From positions 1 to 25,766 of the forward strand of contig DATKZS010000216.1 in assembly GCA_035527835.1 (NCBI GenBank): a stretch of DNA of 25,766 nt. The letters are read 5' to 3'. The position numbers were made by a program, and so were the translations under genes. How positions within the stretch are numbered: the first letter of the stretch is position 1; every line of letters begins with the position of its first letter. The stretch comes from DATKZS01 sp035527835 [NCBI: bacterium]. GTDB lineage: Bacteria > RBG-13-61-14. Positions 14,118 to 21,862 of this stretch are shown here, piece after piece. The notes under the pieces were generated by a model. That model ran no database searches and had not been told where the DNA came from. It saw only the letters and a program-made list of their open reading frames with translations.

Positions 14118-16037
14118 TCAATCCGTCAGCGGGATGATTTCCAGAAGCGATATTTTGACGCGGGCGGGGAAGGCCGCGGGGTCCAACCTGAGCTCCTGGA
14201 TCACCCCGGTCTCCAGCCAGGCCAGGTTATTTTGGACTTGAAGCAGATATTCATGCTCCTTGCCGTCGGCTTGAATGGAGAAAATTATCTTGGCCGCTTC
14301 GCAGAAGCGCTGCGTTTTCTCGCCCCGCCAGTATAATTGGGCATAGCCGCTGGCCGGCCCGGAAGGGGCCGCGGGTTCGATGCTCATCCTGATCCGCAGG
14401 CGGCCGACCGCCCAGGCTTCGATCCTCATGCCCTGGCTCAGCAGGTATCCTTGCGGCAAGAGCGCGAACGTCCCATCCTGGCCCTCGGTCCCCGAGGCCG
14501 GCCTTAAGAGGTGCGGCCCATTCTCCGCTTCAATCTCGACCGGCCGGAGTTTTATTCCGGACTCAATGAGCTCTTGACGCCGGCGCCGCCATTCTTTGAC
14601 CTTTGCGGTCTGGTCCCTGAAGCTCCCGTTCAGATCATCCCAGGCCAGGACCAGGTCGAACTGGTCGAGGGACCGGCCGGGACCGGCATCGGCAATGTTG
14701 AGCCCGGTCAGTTCCAGGTCCATCCGGGGCGGCTTTCCCGGCCAGGAACCGGCATGGCGTGAAATGAAATAGTCCTTGAACCCGTTGCTCATCATCAGCA
14801 CGTCACCCTGCCGCGCCGGGACACTCCGCACCAGCGCTCGTGAGCCCGGATGGATCAGAGGGACCTTGAGCGCGAGCTCTTCCTCGATCAGCCGCGTTTT
14901 TTCCGTGGCCGCGAGCCAGGGCCCATAATGAGCAGGGGCCTCGAGAGCGAGCATTACAGCGGCCGCCGCGGCCAGGCCCGTGCTTGCCCATCGCCATAGG
15001 CCTTTCTCGGACACCGCGCAAGCCGCGGTTGCGGCCACGGCCGCCGTGGGAAAAAGCAGCATCCGGTCGTTCATGACCGCGGTGTCGTGAGGGAGGAGAT
15101 GCGCCACGGGAAGAATGGTAATCCAGGCCAGGGCGGCCGCCGCCAGAGTCCGCGCCCGCGTTCCCGGATTGATGGCCCCGGCCACGGCCAGGAGCGCCAG
15201 CGGCCAGCCGGCGGCAAAGCGCGTGACGAAGTTTTCCGGGACCGAGGCGATCCAGGTCGCGGCCAGGCCGCGCAGTCCCTGGTCCATGAACATCAGCCCG
15301 CCATGGGCCGAGTATCCGCCCAGACCGTGAAGCAGGATGATCCGCAGCAAGAGGTAAGCCACGGCCACGCCGGGAAGCGCCAGCAGCGGCTTAAGCCATT
15401 GACGCCGGCCCGCGCCGCGCGGCGAGGACCAATACAGAACCAGCGCCGCCGCCGGCACGGTGATGGCCATTTCCTTGCAAAGCAGGGCGAGGAGGAAAAG
15501 TCCGGCGGAGGCCGCATAACGCCTCCGGACAAAACACAACAGGCTAAGGAGACTGAAGCAGAGGCAGAGCAGGTCAAACCTGGCCGCGGTCCAGGCCACC
15601 GCGCCAACGCCCACCGGGTGCGCCGCCAAAATGGCCGCTCCCGCGCCGGACGCCGGACGCGTGAGCCCGGCCGCCTCCAGCAGCCGGAACAGGAGGATGA
15701 TATTCAGGCAGTGGATGAGAAGATTGGTCAGGTGGAATCCCCAGGCGTTGGCCCCGTAAAGCAGGCGGTCAAGCCTCCAGAAAATCGCCGGGACCGGACG
15801 GATGAACCGATTGCCCAGCAGCCCGAACTCCCCTAGCGCCCGGGAAAATGAATCGGAACAGCTCCAGAACTCGAAGTCATCGGCCAGGAACCCGACCCGC
15901 AGCGCGCGATAGTGCGCATACCAGCCCGCGGCGAGAGCGATGGCAAGGCAAAGAAACATTAACCGGTTCCGGCGCCCAATGCGGCCGCGGCCAGGATCGG
16001 AGGATGGGCCATCCTGCAAGTTTGCCGGGATCACCAC
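14118..16037 (-). CDS. Polytopic membrane protein, PMT/GT-C-like, with a soluble C-terminal domain
   Basis: The 639-residue protein has about ten membrane helices up to residue 375 and a soluble domain of about 260 residues. After the first helix comes FLADDFEFW, with Asp53-Asp54 in the position of the GT-C acidic motif. Next comes RPVPAIFWRLDRLLYG with GFHLTNLLIHCLNIILLF, a pattern seen in bacterial membrane mannosyltransferase-like proteins. It would use a polyprenyl-phosphate sugar outside the inner membrane; the acceptor is unknown. The C-terminal part looks mainly beta and may bind the acceptor. The start is a GTG at 16037 with poor ribosome binding site support; an ATG at residue 27 is a possible alternative. 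It is the third of four tightly spaced genes. Confidence 0.75.
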   Translation of the reverse strand: MVIPANLQDGPSSDPGRGRIGRRNRLMFLCLAIALAAGWYAHYRALRVGFLADDFEFWSCSDSFSRALGEFGLLGNRFIRPVPAIFWRLDRLLYGANAWGFHLTNLLIHCLNIILLFRLLEAAGLTRPASGAGAAILAAHPVGVGAVAWTAARFDLLCLCFSLLSLLCFVRRRYAASAGLFLLALLCKEMAITVPAAALVLYWSSPRGAGRRQWLKPLLALPGVAVAYLLLRIILLHGLGGYSAHGGLMFMDQGLRGLAATWIASVPENFVTRFAAGWPLALLAVAGAINPGTRARTLAAAALAWITILPVAHLLPHDTAVMNDRMLLFPTAAVAATAACAVSEKGLWRWASTGLAAAAAVMLALEAPAHYGPWLAATEKTRLIEEELALKVPLIHPGSRALVRSVPARQGDVLMMSNGFKDYFISRHAGSWPGKPPRMDLELTGLNIADAGPGRSLDQFDLVLAWDDLNGSFRDQTAKVKEWRRRRQELIESGIKLRPVEIEAENGPHLLRPASGTEGQDGTFALLPQGYLLSQGMRIEAWAVGRLRIRMSIEPAAPSGPASGYAQLYWRGEKTQRFCEAAKIIFSIQADGKEHEYLLQVQNNLAWLETGVIQELRLDPAAFPARVKISLLEIIPLTD

Positions 16038-16087
16038 ACTATTCTCGCCATTTTCGACACGGGCCGCAACTGGCGCGCTGCAATCAT

Positions 16088-17257
16088 CTAAAAACGGGAT
16101 GACAACGCGCGCGAAAGCTCATGGCCCAGTTTCACGTAGTCGGCGAGTATCCGCTCATTGACCAGGGAGATGCGGTCGGCCGGGGTGTGGCTTTGATAGG
16201 CGGGGCCGATGAAGTCGAGTCCGTTGTATCCGGCCCGGCGCCAGGGCATGAGGTCGGTGGCCATGCCTGCCGGGATGTAAATCTTTTTCAGCGGGATGCA
16301 ATTTTCAGCGGCGGCGTGGTCGAGCTTTTGCATGAGGCCGGCGGGGACGCGGCGGCGGGGCAGGCCGTAGGCGGCCAGGACCGAGGGGACGCGGCCCCGG
16401 CCGCAGCCGTCGAAGTTGATGACCACGGTGCGGCGGGGGTCGAGCTCGGCGCGGTGGGCGTCGAGGTAAGCGAGCGAGCCGCACAGCCCGATCTCCTCGC
16501 CGGCGGTGGCCACGACGCGGAGCGCGAGGCCGGGCGGAGGGTCGGCCGCGAGGCGCGCGGCGATCTCGCAGATGATGCCCACGCCGGTGGCGTTGTCGAG
16601 CGCGCCGTCGGAGAGGTTGCCCACGCGGTTGCCGAGGAAGGAAAGAGATACGGCGAAGAGGGCAATGGCCAGGGGCAGGATGACGGGCGCGAAGAAGCAG
16701 GTCGCGCCGAGCATGAGGATGATGGCGCAGGCCGAGAGGAGGACGACGAGCGCGCCGCCGATGGCCGCGGAGATGATAAAAAGGAGGATGCGGAGCCAGA
16801 TGGGGAAGGTCTGGCTCTTGGAGTCGTAATGGGCCATGAGGATGACGGCGGGTCCCGGCGCCGGCCCAGCCGGGAGTCGGCCCACGATGTTGGCCAGGCG
16901 ATATGCCGGCCGCTTGCTCCCGCTCCGGAACCCGCTCTGCGCGCGCGACGCCACATAGGCCGCGGGCAGGAACGAGGCCAGAGCGAGCACGAACGCGGCC
17001 GCGGGCCAGCCGCTTTTCAAGAGCAGCGCGGCGGCGAGGAGCATGGCGCCGGTCGGGACCATGGCCCATCTCGCCGCCACCCGGATGGCAAAGTCCCCGC
17101 AGTAGAACCACTCCTCCTCGACCGTCAATCCCGCCGCCTTCAACGCCACCTTCACCCGCTCCCGCGCCTTCGCCTCCCCCTCGCTCCCGGCGAGGCGGGG
17201 GAAGGAGAGCATGGCAGCAGTTCTGAAGGCCATGGGTCCCAAATCTCCGTCGCCCAT
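16088..17257 (-). CDS. M28-family metallopeptidase with transmembrane segments inserted in the catalytic domain
   Basis: The 389-residue protein has all the M28 zinc and catalytic residues in order: His143 and Asp145 in MAHYDSK, bridging Asp221 in GALDNATGV, Glu254-Glu255 in AGEEIGLCGS, Asp283 in NFDGCG and His357 in SHTPAD. Two hydrophobic blocks interrupt it. Residues 66-102 form about two helices before the catalytic core. Residues 153-209 form about two or three helices between the first and second metal-ligand motifs. The protein is therefore membrane-embedded rather than a soluble secreted aminopeptidase, and the active-site side is not certain. The ATG at 17257 follows GGAGAG at good spacing. 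The gene lies 23 bases after the phosphatase gene and 50 before the GT-C-like gene. Confidence 0.88.
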   Translation of the reverse strand: MGDGDLGPMAFRTAAMLSFPRLAGSEGEAKARERVKVALKAAGLTVEEEWFYCGDFAIRVAARWAMVPTGAMLLAAALLLKSGWPAAAFVLALASFLPAAYVASRAQSGFRSGSKRPAYRLANIVGRLPAGPAPGPAVILMAHYDSKSQTFPIWLRILLFIISAAIGGALVVLLSACAIILMLGATCFFAPVILPLAIALFAVSLSFLGNRVGNLSDGALDNATGVGIICEIAARLAADPPPGLALRVVATAGEEIGLCGSLAYLDAHRAELDPRRTVVINFDGCGRGRVPSVLAAYGLPRRRVPAGLMQKLDHAAAENCIPLKKIYIPAGMATDLMPWRRAGYNGLDFIGPAYQSHTPADRISLVNERILADYVKLGHELSRALSSRF

Positions 17258-17280
17258 AAATGCTCTCCGTTTTCTCCGGC

Positions 17281-17916
17281 CTAGAAGTCCTGGCGGAGCG
17301 TGCCGCCCAGCGCCTGGAGGTGGGAGGTCTCGTTCAGGGCGTGGATGACGGCGCGGGGCGGGTCGTAGTCGAAGCGGTTGAGGCAGGCGGTGTCCTGGCG
17401 GACGGCCCAGAACTTGTCGGGCTTGACGCCAAGGAGGCCCAGCATGATGAGCTTGCAGACCACGCGGTGGGTGCAGACGGCGATCACGGATTCGGGGTTC
17501 TCGACGGCGAGGCGGGAGATGGATCGCATGGCGCGGGCCTGGACCTGAGCGAGGCTCTCGCCATGAGGGAAGGTGATTTTTTCGGGCGTGTCGGTCCAGA
17601 GCTTGAACGGCTCCGGGTATTTTTGGCGGGCCTCCTCGATGGCAAGTCCTTCCCAGTCGCCGAAGTTCATGTCTATGATCCCATCGAGCGGGGTGACGGG
17701 CAGGCCCAGGCGCTGGGCCAGGGGCGTCAGGGTCTGGACCGCGCGGGAGAGGGGGCTGGCGTGGATGAGCGTCACCTTTTCCGCGGCGAGCGCGTCGGCG
17801 ACCAGCTCGGCCTCCCTAAAGCCCTGCTCGGAGAGCGGCACGTCCTTACGGCCGCGGAAGCGCTGGTCCTTGTTCCAGGCGGTCTGGCCGTGGCGGACGA
17901 GAATGAAACGGGACAT
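17281..17916 (-). CDS. Histidine phosphatase family protein (phosphoglycerate mutase/CobC-like)
   Basis: The 211-residue protein begins MSRFILVRHGQTAWN, with the catalytic RHG motif at residues 8-10. It continues with ASPLSRAVQT, the acidic stretch FGDWEG, FPHGES with the catalytic Glu, and CTHRVV with the second catalytic His. This matches the phosphohistidine phosphatases grouped with GpmB and alpha-ribazole phosphatase; no cobalamin genes lie near, so the substrate is open. The ATG at 17916 is certain enough because GGAGGAG lies six bases before it; the open frame upstream is only read-through of the inverted repeat at 17979-18053. It is the first gene of a four-gene run. Confidence 0.9.
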   Translation of the reverse strand: MSRFILVRHGQTAWNKDQRFRGRKDVPLSEQGFREAELVADALAAEKVTLIHASPLSRAVQTLTPLAQRLGLPVTPLDGIIDMNFGDWEGLAIEEARQKYPEPFKLWTDTPEKITFPHGESLAQVQARAMRSISRLAVENPESVIAVCTHRVVCKLIMLGLLGVKPDKFWAVRQDTACLNRFDYDPPRAVIHALNETSHLQALGGTLRQDF

Positions 17917-17978
17917 GTTCTCCTCCTTGACTACAACCGGTTTCCTAACCCGTACCATCATCCCCGGCCAGAAGATCA

Positions 17979-18053
17979 GAAACAAGGATGTCAAGGATTT
18001 TAAGGATAAATCCGGGGATTTTTTATCCTGATTATCCTTAATATCCTTGTTTC
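17979..18053. repeat. Inverted repeat of AAGGAT units
   Basis: The arms 17979-18008 and 18024-18053 pair at 25 of 30 positions with a 15-nt loop. The left arm has three AAGGAT units 9 nt apart. It lies between the end of the PD40 gene (18087) and the start of the phosphatase gene (17916), all on the minus strand. It could terminate or attenuate transcription between the two groups. Confidence 0.88.
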
Positions 18054-18086
18054 TTCTTCTTGAAAGGACGATGAAACCATCTCTAA

Positions 18087-19406
18087 TCAATCCGCGGTGT
18101 CGCCGGCTATCGGGGACGCGTCATCGTCGTCATTATCTTCATTCACCGGCGCGTCTTCGTGGACGGCGGTGTAGATTTCGGTTCCGCCGTCGGGGTTTTT
18201 ATGGTCGAGGTTGGTGTTGGACTCGAACACCAGCGAGGTTCCGTCGCGGTTCACGGCCACGCCGCCGGAGGCGCCGAAGAGGAAATCGGTGACGGGCGAG
18301 GGGTCGGTGAGCTGGGGCCGGTCGCCGCCCCCGGCCAGGCTCGGCGGGTCCATATGGGTGATGAAGATTTCCTGGTTGCGCTGCGGGTTCACGGAGGAGT
18401 CGCCGAAGGACGAGGTCATGGCGAGGGTCTTGCCGTCGGCGCTCCATGCGAAGGAGGCGGCGTAAAAGTCGAGTCGGGGGAAGGCGCGGCGGGGCTGGTC
18501 GGTGAGGACGTAGAGCGCGTTCTTTCGTGAGGCGGCCATCTTGCCGGAGAAATCGCAGTCGGACATGAACACGATGGCTCTTCCCTGCGGCTGGACGGAG
18601 GGGGGCCCGTTGTGGCAGTACATGGTGTAGGTGAGCTGGCGGGGCTTGCCGGCGAGGTCGAAGCTGAAGAGCTCCTGGTTCTTGTCGGGGTTTCCGCCCA
18701 CGGTCCTGCCCTCGACAATGACGGGCAGGTCGGCCACGCCGGGCGCGTGCCTGGTGCCGGGAACGTCGTCGTTGCAGCGGGCGATGACGGCGGCGCCGGC
18801 CAGGGCGGGATGGCCGCAGCCCCCCGGCGGCAGGGTATTGCTGATCCTTTTCAGCGCGGGCTCGGGGGATGAGAGGTCGGCCAGAAAAATTTCGTTGCTG
18901 TGGTCGAGATTGTTGTCGGCGAGGTCGGCCTGCGACTCGAAGACGAGCAGCCGTGAGTCGGCGGACCATGCCGGCCGGCGGCTCACGTAACCCTTCCCCT
19001 GGGTGAGGACCGAGAGCTCGCCCGGTCCGTCCATCAGTCCCAGCTCCAGGCCCTGGTCCTTGTTCTTGCCGTCCAGCGGGCAATTGGTCACGAACGCCAG
19101 GCGCCGTCCGTCCGGAGAGAGCGCCGGGTCCATGAACCGGCAGTTAGCGGTGTCCGTGAGCTGGGTGAACGTCCCATGCTCCCACCTGAAAATCTCCGCG
19201 TTCATGTCGGGGTTTTTTCCGGCCAGGTCGCAGGTGGAGACGAAGAGGACGATCCGGCCGTCGCCGGTCATTTGCGGCGCGCCGGAGCTGCCGGCGCGGC
19301 AGGCGGTGAGCTGGGTGATTTTCCACTCGCGCTTATCCGGGTTCCAGAATGAGCCCAACAGGCCGAGAAAAATAATTGAGCCCACCAGTGCCAGCGCTTT
19401 CCTCAT
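18087..19406 (-). CDS. Exported TolB-like (PD40) beta-propeller protein
   Basis: The 439-residue protein starts with a basic-hydrophobic export signal or anchor (MRKALALVGSIIFLGLLGS). Propeller blades follow, with the pattern P-A-x-S-x-D-G-R-x-L-A-F seen in PD40/TolB proteins. At least five copies of an N-x-D-x-N-x-E-(I/L)-F motif recur at blade edges (residues 64-73, 165-174, 238-247, 340-348, 403-411), with a weaker one near 114. The spacing and Asp/Asn content suggest repeated metal- or turn-stabilising loops. The tail is strongly acidic (residues 417-429). The ATG at 19406 is chosen for the GGAGG five bases upstream; an ATG at 19445 overlaps the Nudix gene and lacks one. It lies 25 bases after that gene. 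It probably binds a partner protein in the periplasm; no enzyme motif is visible. Confidence 0.82.
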   Translation of the reverse strand: MRKALALVGSIIFLGLLGSFWNPDKREWKITQLTACRAGSSGAPQMTGDGRIVLFVSTCDLAGKNPDMNAEIFRWEHGTFTQLTDTANCRFMDPALSPDGRRLAFVTNCPLDGKNKDQGLELGLMDGPGELSVLTQGKGYVSRRPAWSADSRLLVFESQADLADNNLDHSNEIFLADLSSPEPALKRISNTLPPGGCGHPALAGAAVIARCNDDVPGTRHAPGVADLPVIVEGRTVGGNPDKNQELFSFDLAGKPRQLTYTMYCHNGPPSVQPQGRAIVFMSDCDFSGKMAASRKNALYVLTDQPRRAFPRLDFYAASFAWSADGKTLAMTSSFGDSSVNPQRNQEIFITHMDPPSLAGGGDRPQLTDPSPVTDFLFGASGGVAVNRDGTSLVFESNTNLDHKNPDGGTEIYTAVHEDAPVNEDNDDDDASPIAGDTAD

Positions 19407-19431
19407 TTTCGCCTCCGCTTTTTCCGGTTCG

Positions 19432-20154
19432 TCATCTTTTGACATCGCCCAGCAGCAAGAACATGAAATCGCCCACGTGAAATTGCCGTTCATCGTATTG
19501 ATAGGTCCGGCCGCGGCCGGGAGCGGCGTCCGGCGCGGAAAAGCCCGGCGCGCGGCTCATGGCCTCGATGAACCCGGCCTCGTCATAGTCGCGGCCCATG
19601 ACCTGGCCGCTAAGATCGAGGAATTGGCCGGCGCTGAATTTTTCCGGGAGCAGGTCGAGGACACGGGGGGTCATGACCGCGATCTCGCGCAACCGCTCGC
19701 GCGCGTCGGCGATGATCCTGGCGTGGTCAAAGGCGAGCTCGGGCAGGCTCTCGAGCGGGAACCAGCGCGCGTCGCGGGCATCGTCGCCGGCCACTGGCCG
19801 CGCGAGAGCCCGGAGCAGGGCCAGAAACGCGGCGGAGATGACGCGGCCGCGCGGATCGCGGTCCGGGTCGCTGTAGGTCCTGAGCGGCAGCAGGCCCATG
19901 CCGGTAACTCCGGTCTCCTCCCTGACCTCGCGCAGGGCCGCGGCCTCCAGCGACTCGCTCATCTCCACGAACCCGCCGGGCAGGGCCCAGAAGCCCTGGT
20001 AGGGATCATGGCGGCGCTCGATGAGGAGGGCTGAAAGGCGCGAGTCAGGAAAGCTCAGCATGACCACGTCGCAGGCCACGGAGGGGCGTTCATACTTGGC
20101 GGGGTCGGATCCGGCCGGCGCGCGGTGGCCGGGCCGCGGGGATGAAGCGTTCAT
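19432..20154 (-). CDS. Nudix protein with a C-terminal winged-helix-like domain (NrtR-like)
   Basis: The 240-residue protein carries a complete Nudix box: Gly61, then five residues, Glu67, then seven residues, then REVREETGV (75-83). The catalytic glutamates are therefore intact. The C-terminal 100 residues, with FDHARII, LLPEKFSAGQFLDL and GRGRTYQYDE, follow the layout of the winged-helix half of NrtR regulators and related ADP-ribose hydrolases. It could hydrolyse ADP-ribose or a similar nucleotide, regulate NAD synthesis genes, or both; no NAD gene is in the window. The ATG at 20154 has AAGG only two to three bases upstream, a short spacing. It is followed after 25 bases by the PD40 gene. 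Confidence 0.85.
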   Translation of the reverse strand: MNASSPRPGHRAPAGSDPAKYERPSVACDVVMLSFPDSRLSALLIERRHDPYQGFWALPGGFVEMSESLEAAALREVREETGVTGMGLLPLRTYSDPDRDPRGRVISAAFLALLRALARPVAGDDARDARWFPLESLPELAFDHARIIADARERLREIAVMTPRVLDLLPEKFSAGQFLDLSGQVMGRDYDEAGFIEAMSRAPGFSAPDAAPGRGRTYQYDERQFHVGDFMFLLLGDVKR

Positions 20155-20207
20155 TACCTTTCAGAATAATGCGGCGGGGCCGGACAGTCAAGGCGGGGAG
20201 CAACACT

Positions 20208-20232
20208 GAGAAAAAGAGGGCCGCGCGGCCCT
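20208..20232 (-). terminator. Intrinsic terminator after the TPR gene
   Basis: A perfect 16-bp palindrome, AGGGCCGCGCGGCCCT (20217-20232), can form a GC-rich stem. On the minus strand it is followed by CTTTTTCTC. It lies downstream of the TPR gene (stop at 20433) and upstream of the Nudix gene start (20154), so it should separate the two transcripts. Confidence 0.65.
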
Positions 20233-20266
20233 TTGGTTCGGAACCGCAACGATGCAATAAGCACTG

Positions 20267-20410
20267 TTTTAAGCGCAAAGGCGCAAAGAACGCCAAGAAT
20301 ATAAGATATAATTAATTCGCCTGTGGATCCAGTCAGTATGAACCAGGAGTACCTCTTAAACGCGAAACTCTAAATTTTTCTTTGCGTTCTTTGCGCCTTT
20401 GCGTTTAAAA
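20267..20410. repeat. Inverted repeat of CGCAAAG units with a long loop
   Basis: The arms 20267-20298 and 20379-20410 match at 30 of 32 positions. Unit starts are again 8 and 9 nt apart, as in the repeat at 1963-2030, but the loop is 80 nt and AT-rich. It lies just past the stop codon of the TPR gene. Confidence 0.93.
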
Positions 20411-20432
20411 AACAATCTCAATTACCTCTTGC

Positions 20433-21650
20433 CTAGTCCACGCTAAATTCTTGGAAATTCTTGGCCATCAACTCTCTCGCCAGGTCCTGGGCCACTCGGT
20501 TCTCGGGCTCCATGTTTTTAAGGGCGTCGGGGTCGCCGGCGATGACGATCTCCAGGTTCTTCCTGGCCAGGTCCTTTTGGCCCAGGACCAGGTACATCTC
20601 TCCGAGCGCCAGGAAGTTTCTCAAGTATCGCGGCTCATAGTTGCAGGCGAAGGTGGTGTTCTTGATGATGAGCTCCTGGGAGAAGCCGACGAGGCTCAGG
20701 GTCTTTCCGACCAGGCTGCCGGCGCGGGCGATGGCGAGGGCGAGGTACTGGGAGACTCCGCCGTAGAAGTAATTGGGGTCCTCCTCCATGACCACCGTGA
20801 GGAGCTGGGTGATCTCGTAGGCATAGCGGACCATGTTGTAGAAGCCGGTGTGGGTCGAGTACATGCCGAGGCTGGCGGCGGTGAGGTAATTGGCGGCGGG
20901 GTTCCTGGGCTCCATGGCGATGGCCTTGCGGCCCCATTCCATGGCCTTCAGGCACCACTTGGCCTTGCCCTCTTTCGTGGGCTCAACGTAATGCATCCAA
21001 TAATTGGCGCGCAGCAGCCAGAGCTTGGGCTCGATGCGGCGCGGGTATTTCCGTTCGAGCTTCTCGAAAAGCGCGATGGCCGTTTTGCCCTCCTCGTACC
21101 GGGAGCGCGCGTCCCAGTGCTTGACGGCCTCCGGCCACATGGGATCGTCATCCGGCACGGTCAGCTCGCGCAGGTCCTCGTACTTCTGGCCGAAGGCCCG
21201 GATCTGGGCGAAGTCCTGGTCCGTGAACTCGTGATAGAAGATCATGGCCGACCAGCGCCAGTAGCGGGCATAGCCGTTTCCCGGGTCGAGCTTCAGCGCC
21301 TGGTCCATGGCCGCGGCCGCCTTCTTCATCATGGCCACCTGCTCGTCGCCGCGCAGCCGGACGCCCAGCAGGTAACGGGCCCGGCCGAGCCAGAGCCACG
21401 CCTCGACCTCACCCGGATGGGCCTGGGTCAGCGCCTCGAACAGGACCAGGGACTTGGCCACTTCCTCGGTGTCGCCGCGCTGGTCCCAGTGGGCAAAGGC
21501 CTCGGCCCAGCGCGGGTCATCGGCCGGGCAGGGCAGGTTGAGGAAGGGGTTGGTGGTGGTGAGCGTCCGCGGGCAGGCCGCCCGGGCCCCCCGCGGCCCG
21601 GAGGCGATAAGAAGCGCCGTTGCCAAAGCCGCCCAGCCGATGTGTTTCAT
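20433..21650 (-). CDS. Exported TPR-type helical protein, TatT-like
   Basis: The 405-residue product starts with a signal peptide, MKHIGWAALATALLIASG ending in ARA before Ala-Cys at about residue 24. The rest is built of helical repeats with TPR features (EAWLWLGRARYLLG, AAAAMDQALKLDPGNGYARYWRW, ALGEMYLVLGQKDLARKNLE). The part near residues 300-400, with YFYGGVSQYLALAIARA and ENRVAQDLARELMAKN, resembles TatT, the periplasmic TPR partner of some TRAP transporters. No TRAP transporter gene is in the window, so the link is structural only. The ATG at 21650 follows GGGAG at good spacing. The gene is transcribed away from the sensor kinase and ends before a repeat and a terminator. Confidence 0.75.
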   Translation of the reverse strand: MKHIGWAALATALLIASGPRGARAACPRTLTTTNPFLNLPCPADDPRWAEAFAHWDQRGDTEEVAKSLVLFEALTQAHPGEVEAWLWLGRARYLLGVRLRGDEQVAMMKKAAAAMDQALKLDPGNGYARYWRWSAMIFYHEFTDQDFAQIRAFGQKYEDLRELTVPDDDPMWPEAVKHWDARSRYEEGKTAIALFEKLERKYPRRIEPKLWLLRANYWMHYVEPTKEGKAKWCLKAMEWGRKAIAMEPRNPAANYLTAASLGMYSTHTGFYNMVRYAYEITQLLTVVMEEDPNYFYGGVSQYLALAIARAGSLVGKTLSLVGFSQELIIKNTTFACNYEPRYLRNFLALGEMYLVLGQKDLARKNLEIVIAGDPDALKNMEPENRVAQDLARELMAKNFQEFSVD

Positions 21651-21764
21651 GGTCCTGCTCCCGGTGTTGCCGCGCATGACCATTGGCGTAACACATCCGG
21701 AGAGATATGTCCAGAAAAGGGGCAAGGCCGGGCTTGGTCGCGACCCACGCCGCCGGCATTCGTA

Positions 21765-21793
21765 TTGACATGGCCGCTCCGATTTGCTAAACC
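21765..21793 (+). promoter_or_regulatory. Sigma-70-type promoter candidate for the sensor kinase gene
   Basis: A perfect -35 TTGACA (21765-21770) is followed after 17 bases by TAAACC (21788-21793), which matches TATAAT poorly but has the extended -10 TG one base before it. Transcription would start near 21800, about 60 bases before the ATG at 21863. Confidence 0.45.
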
Positions 21794-21797
21794 TTGG

Positions 21798-21844
21798 GTC
21801 ATGCCCGCCGGGGCCGGTGAGGCCGTTTTTGCAGCAGGCATGAC
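21798..21844. repeat. Inverted repeat in the sensor kinase leader
   Basis: GTCATGCC (21798-21805) and GGCATGAC (21837-21844) pair perfectly, and the next bases pair partly (CGCC with GCAG plus mismatches). The sequence resembles the GTCATNCC-type palindromic repeats scattered in many genomes. It would fall at the 5' end of the predicted sensor kinase mRNA, leaving the ribosome binding site free. Confidence 0.6.
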
Positions 21845-21862
21845 AATTCCAGGGATAGGAAA

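Noticed and set aside
13207-14241. Plus-strand open frame opposite the DUF1848 gene
   Set aside because: The minus frame carries the conserved DUF1848 motifs; this one has none and overlaps two real genes.
17917-18090. Longer N-terminus for the histidine phosphatase, from the codon at 18090
   Set aside because: The extra 58 codons translate the inverted repeat; the ATG at 17916 has a strong GGAGGAG and begins exactly at the family N-terminus.
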